DNA of 46,440 nt from Desulfobacterium sp. (GCA_016342325.1 JAEINR010000049.1:1-46440); one strand, 5' to 3'; shown: positions 17,303-26,144, counted from the first letter of the stretch. Numbers and translations: made by a program. Notes: generated from the letters alone by a model not told the origin.

Positions 17303-17893
17303 TTACTCTTTGGTAATATCAATATTGTGATTCCTGGCAAAATCAGCCCCAAGGGGCGTTACTACCGCTTTTGCACCAGCCTTTATCTGCGTTGCACCCT
17401 TGGCAAGGGCTTCGGCAACATCCTTTTCCGTAATCAGGCGTTTCCGTAACACAAGGGTATCCTCGGTCTCGGGTTCAAACCGCCTGACGCCAAACCCTGA
17501 AAGGGTCTTTTCATGGGACGCGTACAGGTCGTAAAGGGCGTGGGGGGCTGTTTTTTCATACCCCTGGTATTCAAAGACCATCACTTCCACGGCCTGTCCT
17601 GTGAGCAAAAGCGCCAGCACGCCCTCCATGACCCTGCCCGATGCCTTGCCCATGGCAAGATCGGCCATGGCATTGCAGGAAAGTGTCGGCAGGATCAAGC
17701 GGTCCATCCCCCCAAGGGAGCATCCGTCGTCAAGACAGACGAGCTCAACCCCCTGGGGCAAGCATGTGGCAAGCCCTTCAAAGTCCGTGTCCTTGCGAAG
17801 GGCAAGGATGCCGACCCGGGTCTTTGGTTCAGGAACGGTGAGTTCCTGGAGGACCTTTTTGATAATCTGCTCCACCAGCGTCGAATCAAGCCC
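17303..17893 (-). CDS. Eut accessory protein with encapsulation-type N-terminus (flavoprotein-like)
   Basis: A 196-residue protein resembling the conserved hypothetical found between eutE and eutN in Firmicutes eut operons. The start is GTG 17893, supported by AGGAGGAATTCT; it overlaps the pduL stop by eight bases. The first ~16 residues ('STLVEQIIKKVLQEL') form an amphipathic helix of the encapsulation-peptide type. The rest alternates beta strands and helices in a flavodoxin/flavoprotein-like order with 'CLDDGCSLGGMDRLILPTLS' (quoted in full here as 20 residues) near the centre. No catalytic residues can be assigned. Function unknown; cargo or assembly factor is likely. Confidence 0.7.
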   Translation of the reverse strand, partial: GLDSTLVEQIIKKVLQELTVPEPKTRVGILALRKDTDFEGLATCLPQGVELVCLDDGCSLGGMDRLILPTLSCNAMADLAMGKASGRVMEGVLALLLTGQAVEVMVFEYQGYEKTAPHALYDLYASHEKTLSGFGVRRFEPETEDTLVLRKRLITEKDVAEALAKGATQIKAGAKAVVTPLGADFARNHNIDITKE

Positions 17894-18539
17894 CACAGAA
17901 TTCCTCCTGGGACTGCTTGACAATGGTACACTCGGAGGCCGGGGTCCAGCCGCTGCCGTTGCCTTCATCAAAGTCGATGTGCATGGCGAGGTTGAAGTCC
18001 CTTGACACCCGGATCAGGACATCCCTGAACACCACGGGTCGGGTTCCGGTCATGTTCACACACACCAGATCCCTGTCCTTGACGCCAAAGCGCTCGGCAT
18101 CCCCGGGAGACATATGAATATGGCGGCCGGCCACGATCACGCCCTGTTCAAGCCCAACGATCCCCGTGCTTGAAGCAAGGACGATTCCCGGGGTGCCGTC
18201 GATATCACCGGACTGACGGATGGGAACCTTAAGCCCAAGGCTCCTGGAATCGGAGATGGAGATCTCCACCTGGGATTCGCTTCGCTCGGGACCGAGCACG
18301 GCCACGTTATCGATGACCCCCTTGGGACCAATAAGGCGGACCCGCTGGTCGCAAAGGTACTGACCGGGCTGGGAGAGCTCTCGCTTATAGGTCAACGGTC
18401 CGCCATACAAGGCAAGACTGTCCTCTTTGGAGAGGTGGACATGCCGGGCAGAAAGCTCAACAGGGATGGTGCTTTTGACCGTTTCCCCAAGCCGTTTCTT
18501 CAACTCACCCATTATCAATCCAACTAATTTATCATCCAT
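17886..18539 (-). CDS. pduL: Phosphotransacylase PduL
   Basis: Converts acetyl-CoA and phosphate to acetyl phosphate and CoA inside the compartment, recycling CoA for EutE. The protein is 217 residues with two PduL barrels. Zinc ligands are visible in 'ELSARHVHLSKED' and in 'GRHIHMSPGD'. The N-terminal ~20 residues ('LVGLIMGELKKRL') form a helix that may target the enzyme to the lumen. It replaces the EutD (Pta-type) enzyme of enteric eut operons. The start is ATG 18539 with AGGA eight bases upstream; a GTG directly before it is also in frame. Confidence 0.93.
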   Translation of the reverse strand: MDDKLVGLIMGELKKRLGETVKSTIPVELSARHVHLSKEDSLALYGGPLTYKRELSQPGQYLCDQRVRLIGPKGVIDNVAVLGPERSESQVEISISDSRSLGLKVPIRQSGDIDGTPGIVLASSTGIVGLEQGVIVAGRHIHMSPGDAERFGVKDRDLVCVNMTGTRPVVFRDVLIRVSRDFNLAMHIDFDEGNGSGWTPASECTIVKQSQEEFCGA

Positions 18540-18552
18540 CACTTGGGTCCTG

Positions 18553-19308
18553 TCATTTATAAACTCCGGCCTTTTCCTTGAGCATCATGATGTAAATCAC
18601 GCTGCTCATGCGGTTAAGGGCCTGGATCATATCTTGTTTTTCAACGTTGTTCATGAATGCGGCCACGGCCGCAATCTCAATTTCCCGTACACTGCTCCTC
18701 AGGGTGTTCAACCCCAGAAGGGACGGGCCCATATCCACCGAAGGCATGATATGCCCAATCTTAAAGTAGCGTTTCGGGTGGTGGGACCGGTCCCGGAGTT
18801 CAGGATCGGTGAGCCCCAGGATCCTGGTTTCAGGCAGGGGCTGCTCCATCACGTCGCACTTCATGATCTCCCGGGCCCAGGAGAGAAGCTCATCCAAATC
18901 CTTGCTAAGGGGCTCCTTTTTCAGCTCAATGCTTCTGAGCTGCTCCATGAGAATCGCGGATTGAAAGCTGTCAAGCTTTCCCCGGAACACGATCCTGGGA
19001 TCGTTCTTCATCACCAGGGCATTGCCGCGAAGCTGGGTCATGTGCTCGGGTTTTGTCTCAAACATGCCGCCGTCCACAGCTGAAACATATTTCGGCTGTG
19101 GCTGGGGGGGCGAAGCCAGCGCAACCGGTGCTGCCACAGGTGCAGGCGACGCCTTTTCCCCCTTCCCGGTTCTTACGACGGCAACAGACTTCTCGTTTAA
19201 GAACTGTTGGGCGGAGGGGGTCACGATCTGACCCGCCTCCACAGTGAAAGTCTTAAAGGCCTTTGTCCTGAAACGCTGTCTCAGTAAGGATTCCGTTATG
19301 ACCTTCAT
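18553..19308 (-). CDS. eutT: EutT-type corrinoid adenosyltransferase
   Basis: Makes adenosylcobalamin, the cofactor of EutBC, from ATP and cob(I)alamin. It has 251 residues: an N-terminal domain with 'IVTPSAQQFL', a Pro/Ala-rich linker (about 53-75), and a helical core with 'PRIVFRGKLDSFQS' and 'ILGLTDPELRDRSHHP'. Enteric EutT carries an H-x11-C-C-x2-C metal motif after this linker. Here the histidine in 'PEHMTQLRG' is present but the cysteines are absent (no Cys between it and 'FRGKLD'). That matches the metal-independent class described from Listeria and other Firmicutes. It lies between pduL and a shell gene, with short spacers. Confidence 0.88.
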   Translation of the reverse strand: MKVITESLLRQRFRTKAFKTFTVEAGQIVTPSAQQFLNEKSVAVVRTGKGEKASPAPVAAPVALASPPQPQPKYVSAVDGGMFETKPEHMTQLRGNALVMKNDPRIVFRGKLDSFQSAILMEQLRSIELKKEPLSKDLDELLSWAREIMKCDVMEQPLPETRILGLTDPELRDRSHHPKRYFKIGHIMPSVDMGPSLLGLNTLRSSVREIEIAAVAAFMNNVEKQDMIQALNRMSSVIYIMMLKEKAGVYK

Positions 19309-19314
19309 GGATTA

Positions 19315-19599
19315 TTATCCCTCGAGCTTGGGAAGAATCATCTCAACATCGCCATGGGGTCTGGGGATCACATGGACACTCACAAGCTCGCCCACACGCT
19401 CTGCCGCAGCAGCACCAGCGTCGGTGGCAGCCTTGACAGCGCCAACATCACCCCGGACCATGACAGTCACAAGGCCTGCGCCGATCTGGGTCTTTCCGAT
19501 GAGCTGTACGTTTGCCGCTTTGACCATTGCATCAGCCGCCTCAACAGCGCCGATAAGTCCTTTGGTCTCGATCATTCCCAATGCATTCATTGTAGCCAT
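19315..19599 (-). CDS. eutM: Hexameric shell protein (BMC-H, EutM/PduA-like), copy 1
   Basis: A single BMC domain in 94 residues: '[20 protein letters not shown]' followed by '[15 protein letters not shown]' and 'HVIPRPH'. It forms cyclic hexamers that tile facets and let small molecules through a central pore. The start ATG 19599 has AAGGAGAA upstream. The gene follows eutE after 19 bases. It differs from the copy at 16272-16556 mainly at '[10 protein letters not shown]' and at its short tail 'LPKLEG'. Confidence 0.93.
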   Translation of the reverse strand: MATMNALGMIETKGLIGAVEAADAMVKAANVQLIGKTQIGAGLVTVMVRGDVGAVKAATDAGAAAAERVGELVSVHVIPRPHGDVEMILPKLEG

Positions 19600-19618
19600 G
19601 GTTGGTTCTCCTTATATG

Positions 19619-21070
19619 TTAGTTTAACTCTTTGAGTTGTTTGAGGATCATCTCTGTGATGCGCTTGACATCCACGGCCCCTGTATCTGCCGGGGTCGCT
19701 GTGGTCTCCTGGGTGGCCTGCATCGGCATCCCAGTGGTCCCATAGGCCACCCTGCGGATGCTGAAAAGGTTCTCAGGGGTTACATTGTCTGAAGTAGAGC
19801 TGCCGCCCACCGGTCCGCATCCCAGGGTAAAGGAGGGGAACAGGTTCGTGGTGATGCCCACTGCGCCATGGGTGGACGGGGTGTTGACCAAAAGCCGGGA
19901 AACCGGCTTTTTCATGGCAAACTCACGGATGATGGCATCGTTTTCAGAATGGATCGCCAGGGAGTGACCCAGGCCGCCGTTCTTCAAAAGCTTGAAACAG
20001 GCTTCGCAGGCATCCTGCCAGGTCTCAACCCGGTAGAAACCGAGAAGGGCGGTGAGCTTCTCCTTGGAAAAGTGGTACTTGGGTCCAATGCCCTCTTCCT
20101 CACAAACCATCACCTTGGTACCGGCAGGAATGGAAATTCCGGCAAGGGAGGCGATGAAGGCTGCGTCCTTTCCAACGATGGCGGGGTTCATGCTTCCGCC
20201 GGGGCGCTCCATGACTGCCCTTACCTTGAGAAGATCGTCTCCCGTAAGGAAGTGACCGCCCTTGGCAATGAGACGCGCTTTGACCTTGTCGGCAATGATG
20301 TTCTCGGTAACAATGGCTTGCTCAGACGCACAAACGGTTCCATTGTCAAAGGTCTTGCTGAGCAGGATCTTGTCCAGGGCGGACTCAATGTCAGCGCTTC
20401 TTTCAATGAAAGCGGGAACATTACCGGCGCCAACCCCAAGTGCGGGTGTGCCGGAGCTGTAAGCCGCCTTGACCATGCCCGGACCGCCGGTGGCAAGGAT
20501 CAGGTCGACCTGTTTCATCAACTCGTTGGTGCCGACCAGGGAGGGAAGGCTCATGACGGTGATCAGGTCCTCGGGTGCGCCCTTGGCCTTGAGGGCAGCG
20601 CGCATGATGTCAACGGCCTTCTTGATGCACTTGGCGGCACTGGGATGGGGGGTAAACACAATGGCATTACCCGCCTTGATGGAGATCATTGATTTATAAA
20701 TGGCTGTGGAGGTCGGATTCGTGGAGGGAATGATTCCGGCAATAACCCCGGCAGGGGTTGCAATCTCAATGATCTTTTTGTCCGGGTCTTCGTTCACAAT
20801 ACCAATGGTCTTCATCGGTTTGATGTGACGATAGAGCGTTTCAGAGGCCAGAATGTTCTTGGCCTTCTTGTCTGCCCACTTGCCAAAGCCAGTCTCTTCA
20901 CTGGCAAGTTTTCCAAGGCATTCCGCCGCTTTGGCAGCTTCTAGGGAGATGGCAAGAACCAGGTCATCAACCCGCTCCTGGTTCATATCCGCAAGGATGG
21001 CCTGGGCGGTTCTGGCAGCCCGGACAAGGGACCTTGCCTCTTGTATGGATAGTAGATCTTTATCAACCAT
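19619..21070 (-). CDS. eutE: CoA-acylating acetaldehyde dehydrogenase EutE
   Basis: Oxidises acetaldehyde with NAD+ and CoA to acetyl-CoA and NADH. The 483 residues have the aldehyde-dehydrogenase fold with catalytic cysteine in 'DNGTVCASEQAIV' and nucleotide-binding segments such as 'GIIPSTNPTSTAIYK'. The C-terminal ~18 residues ('DVKRITEMILKQLKEL') follow a Thr/Ala linker and look like a C-terminal encapsulation helix. In enteric EutE this peptide is N-terminal, so the placement differs. No alcohol dehydrogenase partner lies in the operon, so the NADH formed here must be reoxidised by another route. Confidence 0.94.
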   Translation of the reverse strand: MVDKDLLSIQEARSLVRAARTAQAILADMNQERVDDLVLAISLEAAKAAECLGKLASEETGFGKWADKKAKNILASETLYRHIKPMKTIGIVNEDPDKKIIEIATPAGVIAGIIPSTNPTSTAIYKSMISIKAGNAIVFTPHPSAAKCIKKAVDIMRAALKAKGAPEDLITVMSLPSLVGTNELMKQVDLILATGGPGMVKAAYSSGTPALGVGAGNVPAFIERSADIESALDKILLSKTFDNGTVCASEQAIVTENIIADKVKARLIAKGGHFLTGDDLLKVRAVMERPGGSMNPAIVGKDAAFIASLAGISIPAGTKVMVCEEEGIGPKYHFSKEKLTALLGFYRVETWQDACEACFKLLKNGGLGHSLAIHSENDAIIREFAMKKPVSRLLVNTPSTHGAVGITTNLFPSFTLGCGPVGGSSTSDNVTPENLFSIRRVAYGTTGMPMQATQETTATPADTGAVDVKRITEMILKQLKELN

Positions 21071-21075
21071 TCTGG

Positions 21076-21717
21076 TTATTTTTCCTCATGTCTATGGTAT
21101 TCAACAATTGCTTCAATCAACTCTTTTTTCCTGGCGTACTTGATCTTCTTCTGTGCCAGGGGCAGTCCGGGAAGCTTCCGGGCAAATTGTCTCAATTTCA
21201 CAACGCTCATGTTCCTCAGCGCAGCCAGATCCATGGTTTGTTTAACGGAAGCCTCTTTCCCTGGAACGTTTCCCTCAACCGGTTCAGCCGCTAGGTCTGG
21301 GGCTGAGACGGCAAGCACTTGGGGCGCTGCTTCAAGGGCCTTGTTCCTAGGCGGTTGGGCCTCTGACCCAGGGACTGTGCCAATAACCGCTTGAGACGCT
21401 GGTTCAGTCTTCGGTACCACAAGTACCGGTTTATCCGGATCAAGCTGGGGACCAAGAACGGTTTCAAGGCCCTCGCCGGTTCTGCCGATCACGGTGGTGG
21501 ACAGCACCGTTCCAAGCTGTTCAGCAGCCGCCTTGCCTGCGTCAACCGCAGCGGAAACAGCACTGATATCCCCGACGATCACAATGGTGATAAGGCCGGC
21601 CCCGATCATCTCCAGCGCCCTCAACTCCACATCCGCGGATTTGACGGCGGCATCGGCTCCCTCAATGGCAGGGACCAGACCGAAGGTTTCCACAAGCCCC
21701 AGGGCTTTTCCGTCCAT
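21076..21717 (-). CDS. EutK-like shell protein: BMC-H domain with C-terminal SAP/Rho-N-like extension
   Basis: A 213-residue protein. Residues 1-90 are a BMC domain ('LGLVETFGLVPAIEGADAAV', 'IGAGLITIVIVGDISAVSAA'). A Pro/Glu/Ala-rich linker (about 95-160) leads to a C-terminal ~45-residue helical, basic domain ('MSVVKLRQFARKLPGL', 'KKIKYARKKELIEAIVEY') resembling SAP or Rho-N nucleic-acid-binding folds. Enteric EutK also has an extra C-terminal helix-turn-helix, so this is an analogue with a different domain. The start ATG 21717 is one base after the eutL stop. The extension could contact RNA, DNA or cargo; which one is unknown. Confidence 0.82.
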   Translation of the reverse strand: MDGKALGLVETFGLVPAIEGADAAVKSADVELRALEMIGAGLITIVIVGDISAVSAAVDAGKAAAEQLGTVLSTTVIGRTGEGLETVLGPQLDPDKPVLVVPKTEPASQAVIGTVPGSEAQPPRNKALEAAPQVLAVSAPDLAAEPVEGNVPGKEASVKQTMDLAALRNMSVVKLRQFARKLPGLPLAQKKIKYARKKELIEAIVEYHRHEEK

Positions 21718-21718
21718 T

Positions 21719-22372
21719 TTAATACCCCAGCGGGTTGTCGGCGACTGCGTTGACAGCCTGGGCAAAGGCATCACATGCGGCCTGGCAGGCGGACTGACTG
21801 CCAGTCAAAAGACCACCACCAAAGTTGGTCTCTGACGGAGGACCGAAAAAGGCCGCCATTTCGACATCCGCAGCCTTCATGGCAACATCCAGGGCATACA
21901 TGGCCTCAAGGGGAGGCGCGATGAGATAGGCCAGGGCCTCGCCCTCCTTGACGCCTGCGGTATCGGACAGATAGGAACCGGTCCGTGAAATGGTGTGGGC
22001 AAAGTAAGGGATGGTGTCGTCTTCATTGGCACTGTAGAAGGCTGCACCGTTTTCCACATAGTCCACGGCTGCATCAATACCGCTCTTCACCTCTGCCGGG
22101 GTCGGTCCGGAGAGAATACCGATGAACTCACCGGCAAGCTTTGTGTTGGCATTGGCCGCACCGCCGTAGAAGGACTTTGCATAGGCAACCCGAACTTCGG
22201 CTTTTTTGGTGGCATCGTCCAGGGCACAATACCCCACATCATCACAATCGGTGGTAAAGATACCAATACTCTTGTGACCGTCTAGGAGGTTCAGCTCTTT
22301 TGCCATGTCATTGTTGACATTTGCAATGAGCTTGATACTCAGAACACTTGTGCGTAGTGCATCACCTTTCAT
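21719..22372 (-). CDS. eutL: Trimeric shell protein EutL (BMC-T)
   Basis: A 217-residue protein with two circularly permuted BMC domains forming a pseudohexameric trimer with a gated pore. Characteristic stretches are 'LNLLDGHKSIGIFTTDCDDV', 'GGAANANTKLAGEFIGIL' and 'FFGPPSETNFGGGLLTG'. It is close to the normal EutL length. Enteric EutL binds ethanolamine at its pore. It follows eutC after 11 bases, behind AGGAGG, as in most eut operons. Confidence 0.95.
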   Translation of the reverse strand: MKGDALRTSVLSIKLIANVNNDMAKELNLLDGHKSIGIFTTDCDDVGYCALDDATKKAEVRVAYAKSFYGGAANANTKLAGEFIGILSGPTPAEVKSGIDAAVDYVENGAAFYSANEDDTIPYFAHTISRTGSYLSDTAGVKEGEALAYLIAPPLEAMYALDVAMKAADVEMAAFFGPPSETNFGGGLLTGSQSACQAACDAFAQAVNAVADNPLGY

Positions 22373-22383
22373 GGTGTTTCCTC

Positions 22384-23262
22384 CTAAAGTTTGAGATCAA
22401 GGCCACTGGCCTTTTGCTCGAGCATTGTCTTAATGATGTCCGCAATGTGGGCACCGGCCTCAACAGCGGGTGTTCCACCCTTATGGATATTGGAGATCAC
22501 GGTACGGTTGGCCTCGGGCATGGTGGTGGAGGCTTTGTAGGCCATGTAGCAGCTCATGCTCTCGCCCGTGGCAAGACCCGGCCGCTCACCGATCAGAAGC
22601 ACGGTCACCTCAGGGGTGAGGACCTCGGAAACCACGTCCATTGCAGGCACCCGGCCATACTTAAGAAAGAAGGGAGTACCGGTCTCGATACCGTGGCCCT
22701 TCAAGCCCTGGAGGATGGAGCTGTAGGCGTCCTTTGCATTGGTCTCAATGGCTGTAGAACTCAGGCCGTCGGCAATGTAGACCTGAACCTTGGGGCTCAG
22801 CGCACACTTCTCCTTAAGGAGGGCAATGGTCCCATCATCCAGCTTTCTGCCAAGATCCGGACGGGTCAGAAAATGATCCTTGTCCTTGCAGCAGGAAGTG
22901 ATCTGGAACATCCCCAGGGATTCGACAAACGCGTCGGAAACGTTGCTGAAAACCGCATCCTGGGCAACGGCATGGTCGGCCCGGAACCTGAGAAGCGACC
23001 GGGTCAAGGGTCTTGGACCGGCTCGCCAGATACCGATCCTGGCAGGCGTTGTCGCCTTCATTTTGAGATAGGCCTCACGGTTGCAGGGCTCCGGAACCAT
23101 AAGCTCTTTTTTAAGGTCAACGGCGGTCAGGTCGCACAGCGCTTCGCAGGCTTCAGAAGCCGGGGAAGCTTGGCTTGTGGAAGCCTGGTCGCCGGCGCCC
23201 ATGGCGCCCATGGAGCCCAAAACCTCTGCGATGATATCTTTTATTTTATCTTCTGAAATCAA
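22384..23262 (-). CDS. eutC: Ethanolamine ammonia-lyase small subunit
   Basis: Together with EutB forms the B12-dependent lyase that splits ethanolamine into acetaldehyde and ammonia; the small subunit supplies part of the adenosylcobalamin site. The protein has 292 residues. The core begins near residue 65 with 'ATTPARIGIWRAGPR', and includes 'LLIGERPGLATGESMSCYMA'. The first ~17 residues ('SEDKIKDIIAEVLGSMG') form an amphipathic helix followed by an Ala/Ser linker, the usual encapsulation tag. It lies 24 bases after eutB. Confidence 0.95.
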   Translation of the reverse strand: MISEDKIKDIIAEVLGSMGAMGAGDQASTSQASPASEACEALCDLTAVDLKKELMVPEPCNREAYLKMKATTPARIGIWRAGPRPLTRSLLRFRADHAVAQDAVFSNVSDAFVESLGMFQITSCCKDKDHFLTRPDLGRKLDDGTIALLKEKCALSPKVQVYIADGLSSTAIETNAKDAYSSILQGLKGHGIETGTPFFLKYGRVPAMDVVSEVLTPEVTVLLIGERPGLATGESMSCYMAYKASTTMPEANRTVISNIHKGGTPAVEAGAHIADIIKTMLEQKASGLDLKL

Positions 23263-23286
23263 AATCTTATCTCCTTTTGGTCTTGC

Positions 23287-24651
23287 CTATTTGATAAAGA
23301 GGGAGGCATCTCCGGCCCTGGCACTCAGTCGTCCGTTTTCATAGATACCCATGGTCTCAAGCCAGTCAGCAAACTCCTTGACCGGGGTAAGACCTAGAAG
23401 CTCTCTCAGGCTTGAAGCGTCGTGGTAACCGGTGCACTGGTAGTTGAGCATGATGTCGTCACCCTGGGGAATTCCCATGAAATAGGTGCATCCTGCAGCG
23501 GCAAGGAGTACGGCCAGGTTCTCGATATCATTCTGGTCGGTCTTCATATGGTTGGTGTAGCAGGCATCAACACCCATGGGAACGCCGGTGAGCTTGCCCA
23601 TGAAGTGATCCTCAAGACCGGCCCTTGTCACCTGCTTGCTGTCATAGAGGTACTCTGGCCCAATAAAACCGACAACCGTGTTGACGAGGAACGGATTGTA
23701 TTTCTTTGCAAAACCATAGCACCTTGCCTCCATTGTCACCTGGTCGACACCGTGGTGGGCCTCGCTGGAAAGCTCGGAGCCCTGGCCGGTCTCAAAATAG
23801 ATGACGTTGGGGCCGGTGGAGGTACCTTCCCTGAGCATGAGGTCCTGGGCTTCGGCCATGATGGCACCGTCAAGGCCAAAGGCGGTGTTGCCCTTTTCGC
23901 TGCCGGCAATACTCTGGAAGATCATGTCCGCGGGAGCACCCTGTTTAACGGCCTCCATCTGGGTCTTCACATGGGCAAGCACGCAGTTCTGGGTCGGAAT
24001 GTTATAGGTCTCCTTGATCTCCTGGAACATCTTGAGAACATTGGAAACCGACTCCACGCTGTCGTTGACCGGGTTGAGACCGATGACGGCATCACCGACA
24101 CCATAGCTCAAGCCCTCGAACAGGGAGATCCGGATACCATCGATATCGTCGGTGGTATGGTTGGGCTGGAGCCTGAAACCCAGGGTGCCTGCCTCACCGA
24201 TGGTGGTGTTGCAGTGGGCAGTGACCCGGATCTTTTTGGCGGCATAGATCAAATCCATGTTGGACATGACCTTGGCAACGGCTGCCACCATCTCCGAAGT
24301 AAGCCCCCTGGAGATACGGGCGATATCCTTAGACGTGGTCTCGTAGGCCAGGATCCACTCCCGGAATTCGGCAACGGTCCAGTTCTGGATCCCTCGATAG
24401 ATCCGCTCGTTGACCTGGTCCTGGATGATCCGGGTAACCTCGTCGATTTCATAGGGAACCGCAGGATTGTTCCTGAGATCCTTGAGGGTGATGTCGCTGA
24501 GAACCTCCTTGGCGGCAATCATCTCGGTTACGGATGTGGCGGCCACCCCGGCAAGCTGATCACCGGACTTTTCCTCGTTGGCCTTTGCCATGACCTCGTT
24601 GAGATCCTTGAACTCATAAAGGGTTCCGAACAGTTTTGTTTTTAATCGCAT
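23287..24651 (-). CDS. eutB: Ethanolamine ammonia-lyase large subunit
   Basis: Catalytic TIM-barrel subunit of the lyase, 454 residues, the expected length. Conserved stretches include 'TTIGEAGTLGFRLQPNHTTD', 'GLNPVNDSVESV' and 'GPNVIYFETGQGSELSSEAH'. The C-terminus 'YQCTGYHDASSLREL' is also family-typical. It lies between eutA and eutC in the usual order. The reaction is ethanolamine to acetaldehyde plus ammonium through an adenosyl radical. Confidence 0.96.
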   Translation of the reverse strand: MRLKTKLFGTLYEFKDLNEVMAKANEEKSGDQLAGVAATSVTEMIAAKEVLSDITLKDLRNNPAVPYEIDEVTRIIQDQVNERIYRGIQNWTVAEFREWILAYETTSKDIARISRGLTSEMVAAVAKVMSNMDLIYAAKKIRVTAHCNTTIGEAGTLGFRLQPNHTTDDIDGIRISLFEGLSYGVGDAVIGLNPVNDSVESVSNVLKMFQEIKETYNIPTQNCVLAHVKTQMEAVKQGAPADMIFQSIAGSEKGNTAFGLDGAIMAEAQDLMLREGTSTGPNVIYFETGQGSELSSEAHHGVDQVTMEARCYGFAKKYNPFLVNTVVGFIGPEYLYDSKQVTRAGLEDHFMGKLTGVPMGVDACYTNHMKTDQNDIENLAVLLAAAGCTYFMGIPQGDDIMLNYQCTGYHDASSLRELLGLTPVKEFADWLETMGIYENGRLSARAGDASLFIK

Positions 24652-24672
24652 TGTCTATTCCTTCTATATATT

Positions 24673-26106
24673 TTAATAGCCAAAGAGCAGTGTTTTCACG
24701 ATCACCGGAACAACCTTGCCGCCGGCAAGGCCCTGGCCGATATCGATGTAATCGCCGTTTTCCACCTTGACCGTGTCGATACAAATGACATCTTTCTTAA
24801 AATCAAGCTGTGCCTTGAGGGTCTGCCCAAGTACCTTTGCAAGATCGCATTCCACAACAACGATCAGGGGCTCCTTATCATTCATGACGGAAGCCATTCC
24901 CTGGATGATGGCACCGGCCAGGAGTTGAATACCCTCGAAACTGATGTCATCGAACCCTTTAAAGGCAAGGGCCGGCGTCTGGTGCTCCTCCTTCAGCCTG
25001 AACCATTCCACCTTTTCAGCAATGGTCCGGCCCCAGGTTTCAAGGGGTTTTGCCTCATCCGCTTCTGAAAGCTTGAGGATGGGGACGTTCTGAACCGGAA
25101 GCGCATCATCGTTAAAGGTGACGGTGCTTCCGCTTATATCCGTGGTGTGGGACCCTGCCCCCACCACCGTTGCCCGGATGGTCTCAGCAGACTCAAGCAC
25201 CTGCTTTTCTGTGAAAATCCTCGATTTTGCAATGGCACGTCCGAGAAACCGTCCAAGATCGTTGTACTGAAAGTCGTTGCCTTCACGATTCGTTGTGATG
25301 CAGTCGGCCACCCCGCCGGAAAAGGTGATGTAGTCGATGGCATAGTCCCGTTTCAGGTCCTTGTCCGTTACCATGGTTGCAAGGGCCTCCGTGGCAGGCA
25401 CCACCCCGATCACCTCTTCCAGGATACCGGTCATCCGAAGGGCAATGGCTTCGATGGCCTCCATGGAAAGCGGGGTTCCAGCATCGGCATTAAGGCCCAT
25501 GGACCGGGTCAACCGTCCCATCTTATCCGAACAATAGGCCACCGTTGAGGTGTCGTCGAAGAAACGGATGAGCCGGCCGCCGATGTCCAGGCAGGCCGTG
25601 TCGATCACTTCACCATTATTGAACACCGCAATGTTGGTGGTACCGCCCCCGATGTCCAGGTTGGCGATGGTCGCCCCCCGTTTTTTTGACTCCTGCTGGG
25701 CATTGGCACCCTTACCGGCAATAATTCCCTCAAGGGAGGGACCGGCCGTTGCAACCACAAACTCGCCGGCAAGCCCGCTCAACATGGAAAGCACCTCGGC
25801 GGCATTCTGCTTCCGGGCAGTCTCCCCGGTGATGATCACGGCCCCTGTCTGGACCTGGTCCGGTGTTACGCCGGCCTTGACGTACTCCTGCTCCACAATG
25901 GTACGAACGGCCCTGGCATCGATCTCGACCTTGGAAACCAGGGGGGTGAAATGGATATCGCTTCGATAGACCACTTCCTTATCAACAATTTGAATCCGTG
26001 GAACAGACACCATGGATGCCATGTTTTCCAGGGAAATTTTGCTGAATACAAGCTGGGTGGTGGAGGTACCGATATCGATACCTACGCTTAAAACCGTTTC
26101 CTTCAT
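24673..26106 (-). CDS. eutA: Ethanolamine ammonia-lyase reactivating factor EutA
   Basis: Chaperone-like ATPase of the Hsp70/actin fold that removes damaged cobalamin from EutBC. The 477-residue protein starts with phosphate-1 motif 'GIDIGTSTTQLVF' and has 'ANLDIGGGTTNIAVF' and 'GAGSHTTDISG'. The start ATG 26106 follows AGGACAAGGGT; upstream in-frame codons lie inside the antiterminator leader and are not used. It is the first gene after the second ANTAR leader, so its expression should respond to EutVW. Confidence 0.94.
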   Translation of the reverse strand: MKETVLSVGIDIGTSTTQLVFSKISLENMASMVSVPRIQIVDKEVVYRSDIHFTPLVSKVEIDARAVRTIVEQEYVKAGVTPDQVQTGAVIITGETARKQNAAEVLSMLSGLAGEFVVATAGPSLEGIIAGKGANAQQESKKRGATIANLDIGGGTTNIAVFNNGEVIDTACLDIGGRLIRFFDDTSTVAYCSDKMGRLTRSMGLNADAGTPLSMEAIEAIALRMTGILEEVIGVVPATEALATMVTDKDLKRDYAIDYITFSGGVADCITTNREGNDFQYNDLGRFLGRAIAKSRIFTEKQVLESAETIRATVVGAGSHTTDISGSTVTFNDDALPVQNVPILKLSEADEAKPLETWGRTIAEKVEWFRLKEEHQTPALAFKGFDDISFEGIQLLAGAIIQGMASVMNDKEPLIVVVECDLAKVLGQTLKAQLDFKKDVICIDTVKVENGDYIDIGQGLAGGKVVPVIVKTLLFGY

Positions 26107-26144
26107 ACCCTTGTCCTGTTGCCTTTCACTTGTGGTGGTTGCAT

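Noticed and set aside
22348-23256. A 302-codon plus-strand frame opposite eutC
   Set aside because: Antisense shadow of eutC with low-complexity composition and no homology.
23422-24645. A 407-codon open frame on the plus strand opposite eutB
   Set aside because: It is antisense to a well-conserved gene, has no ribosome site or recognisable domain, and arises from codon bias of eutB.
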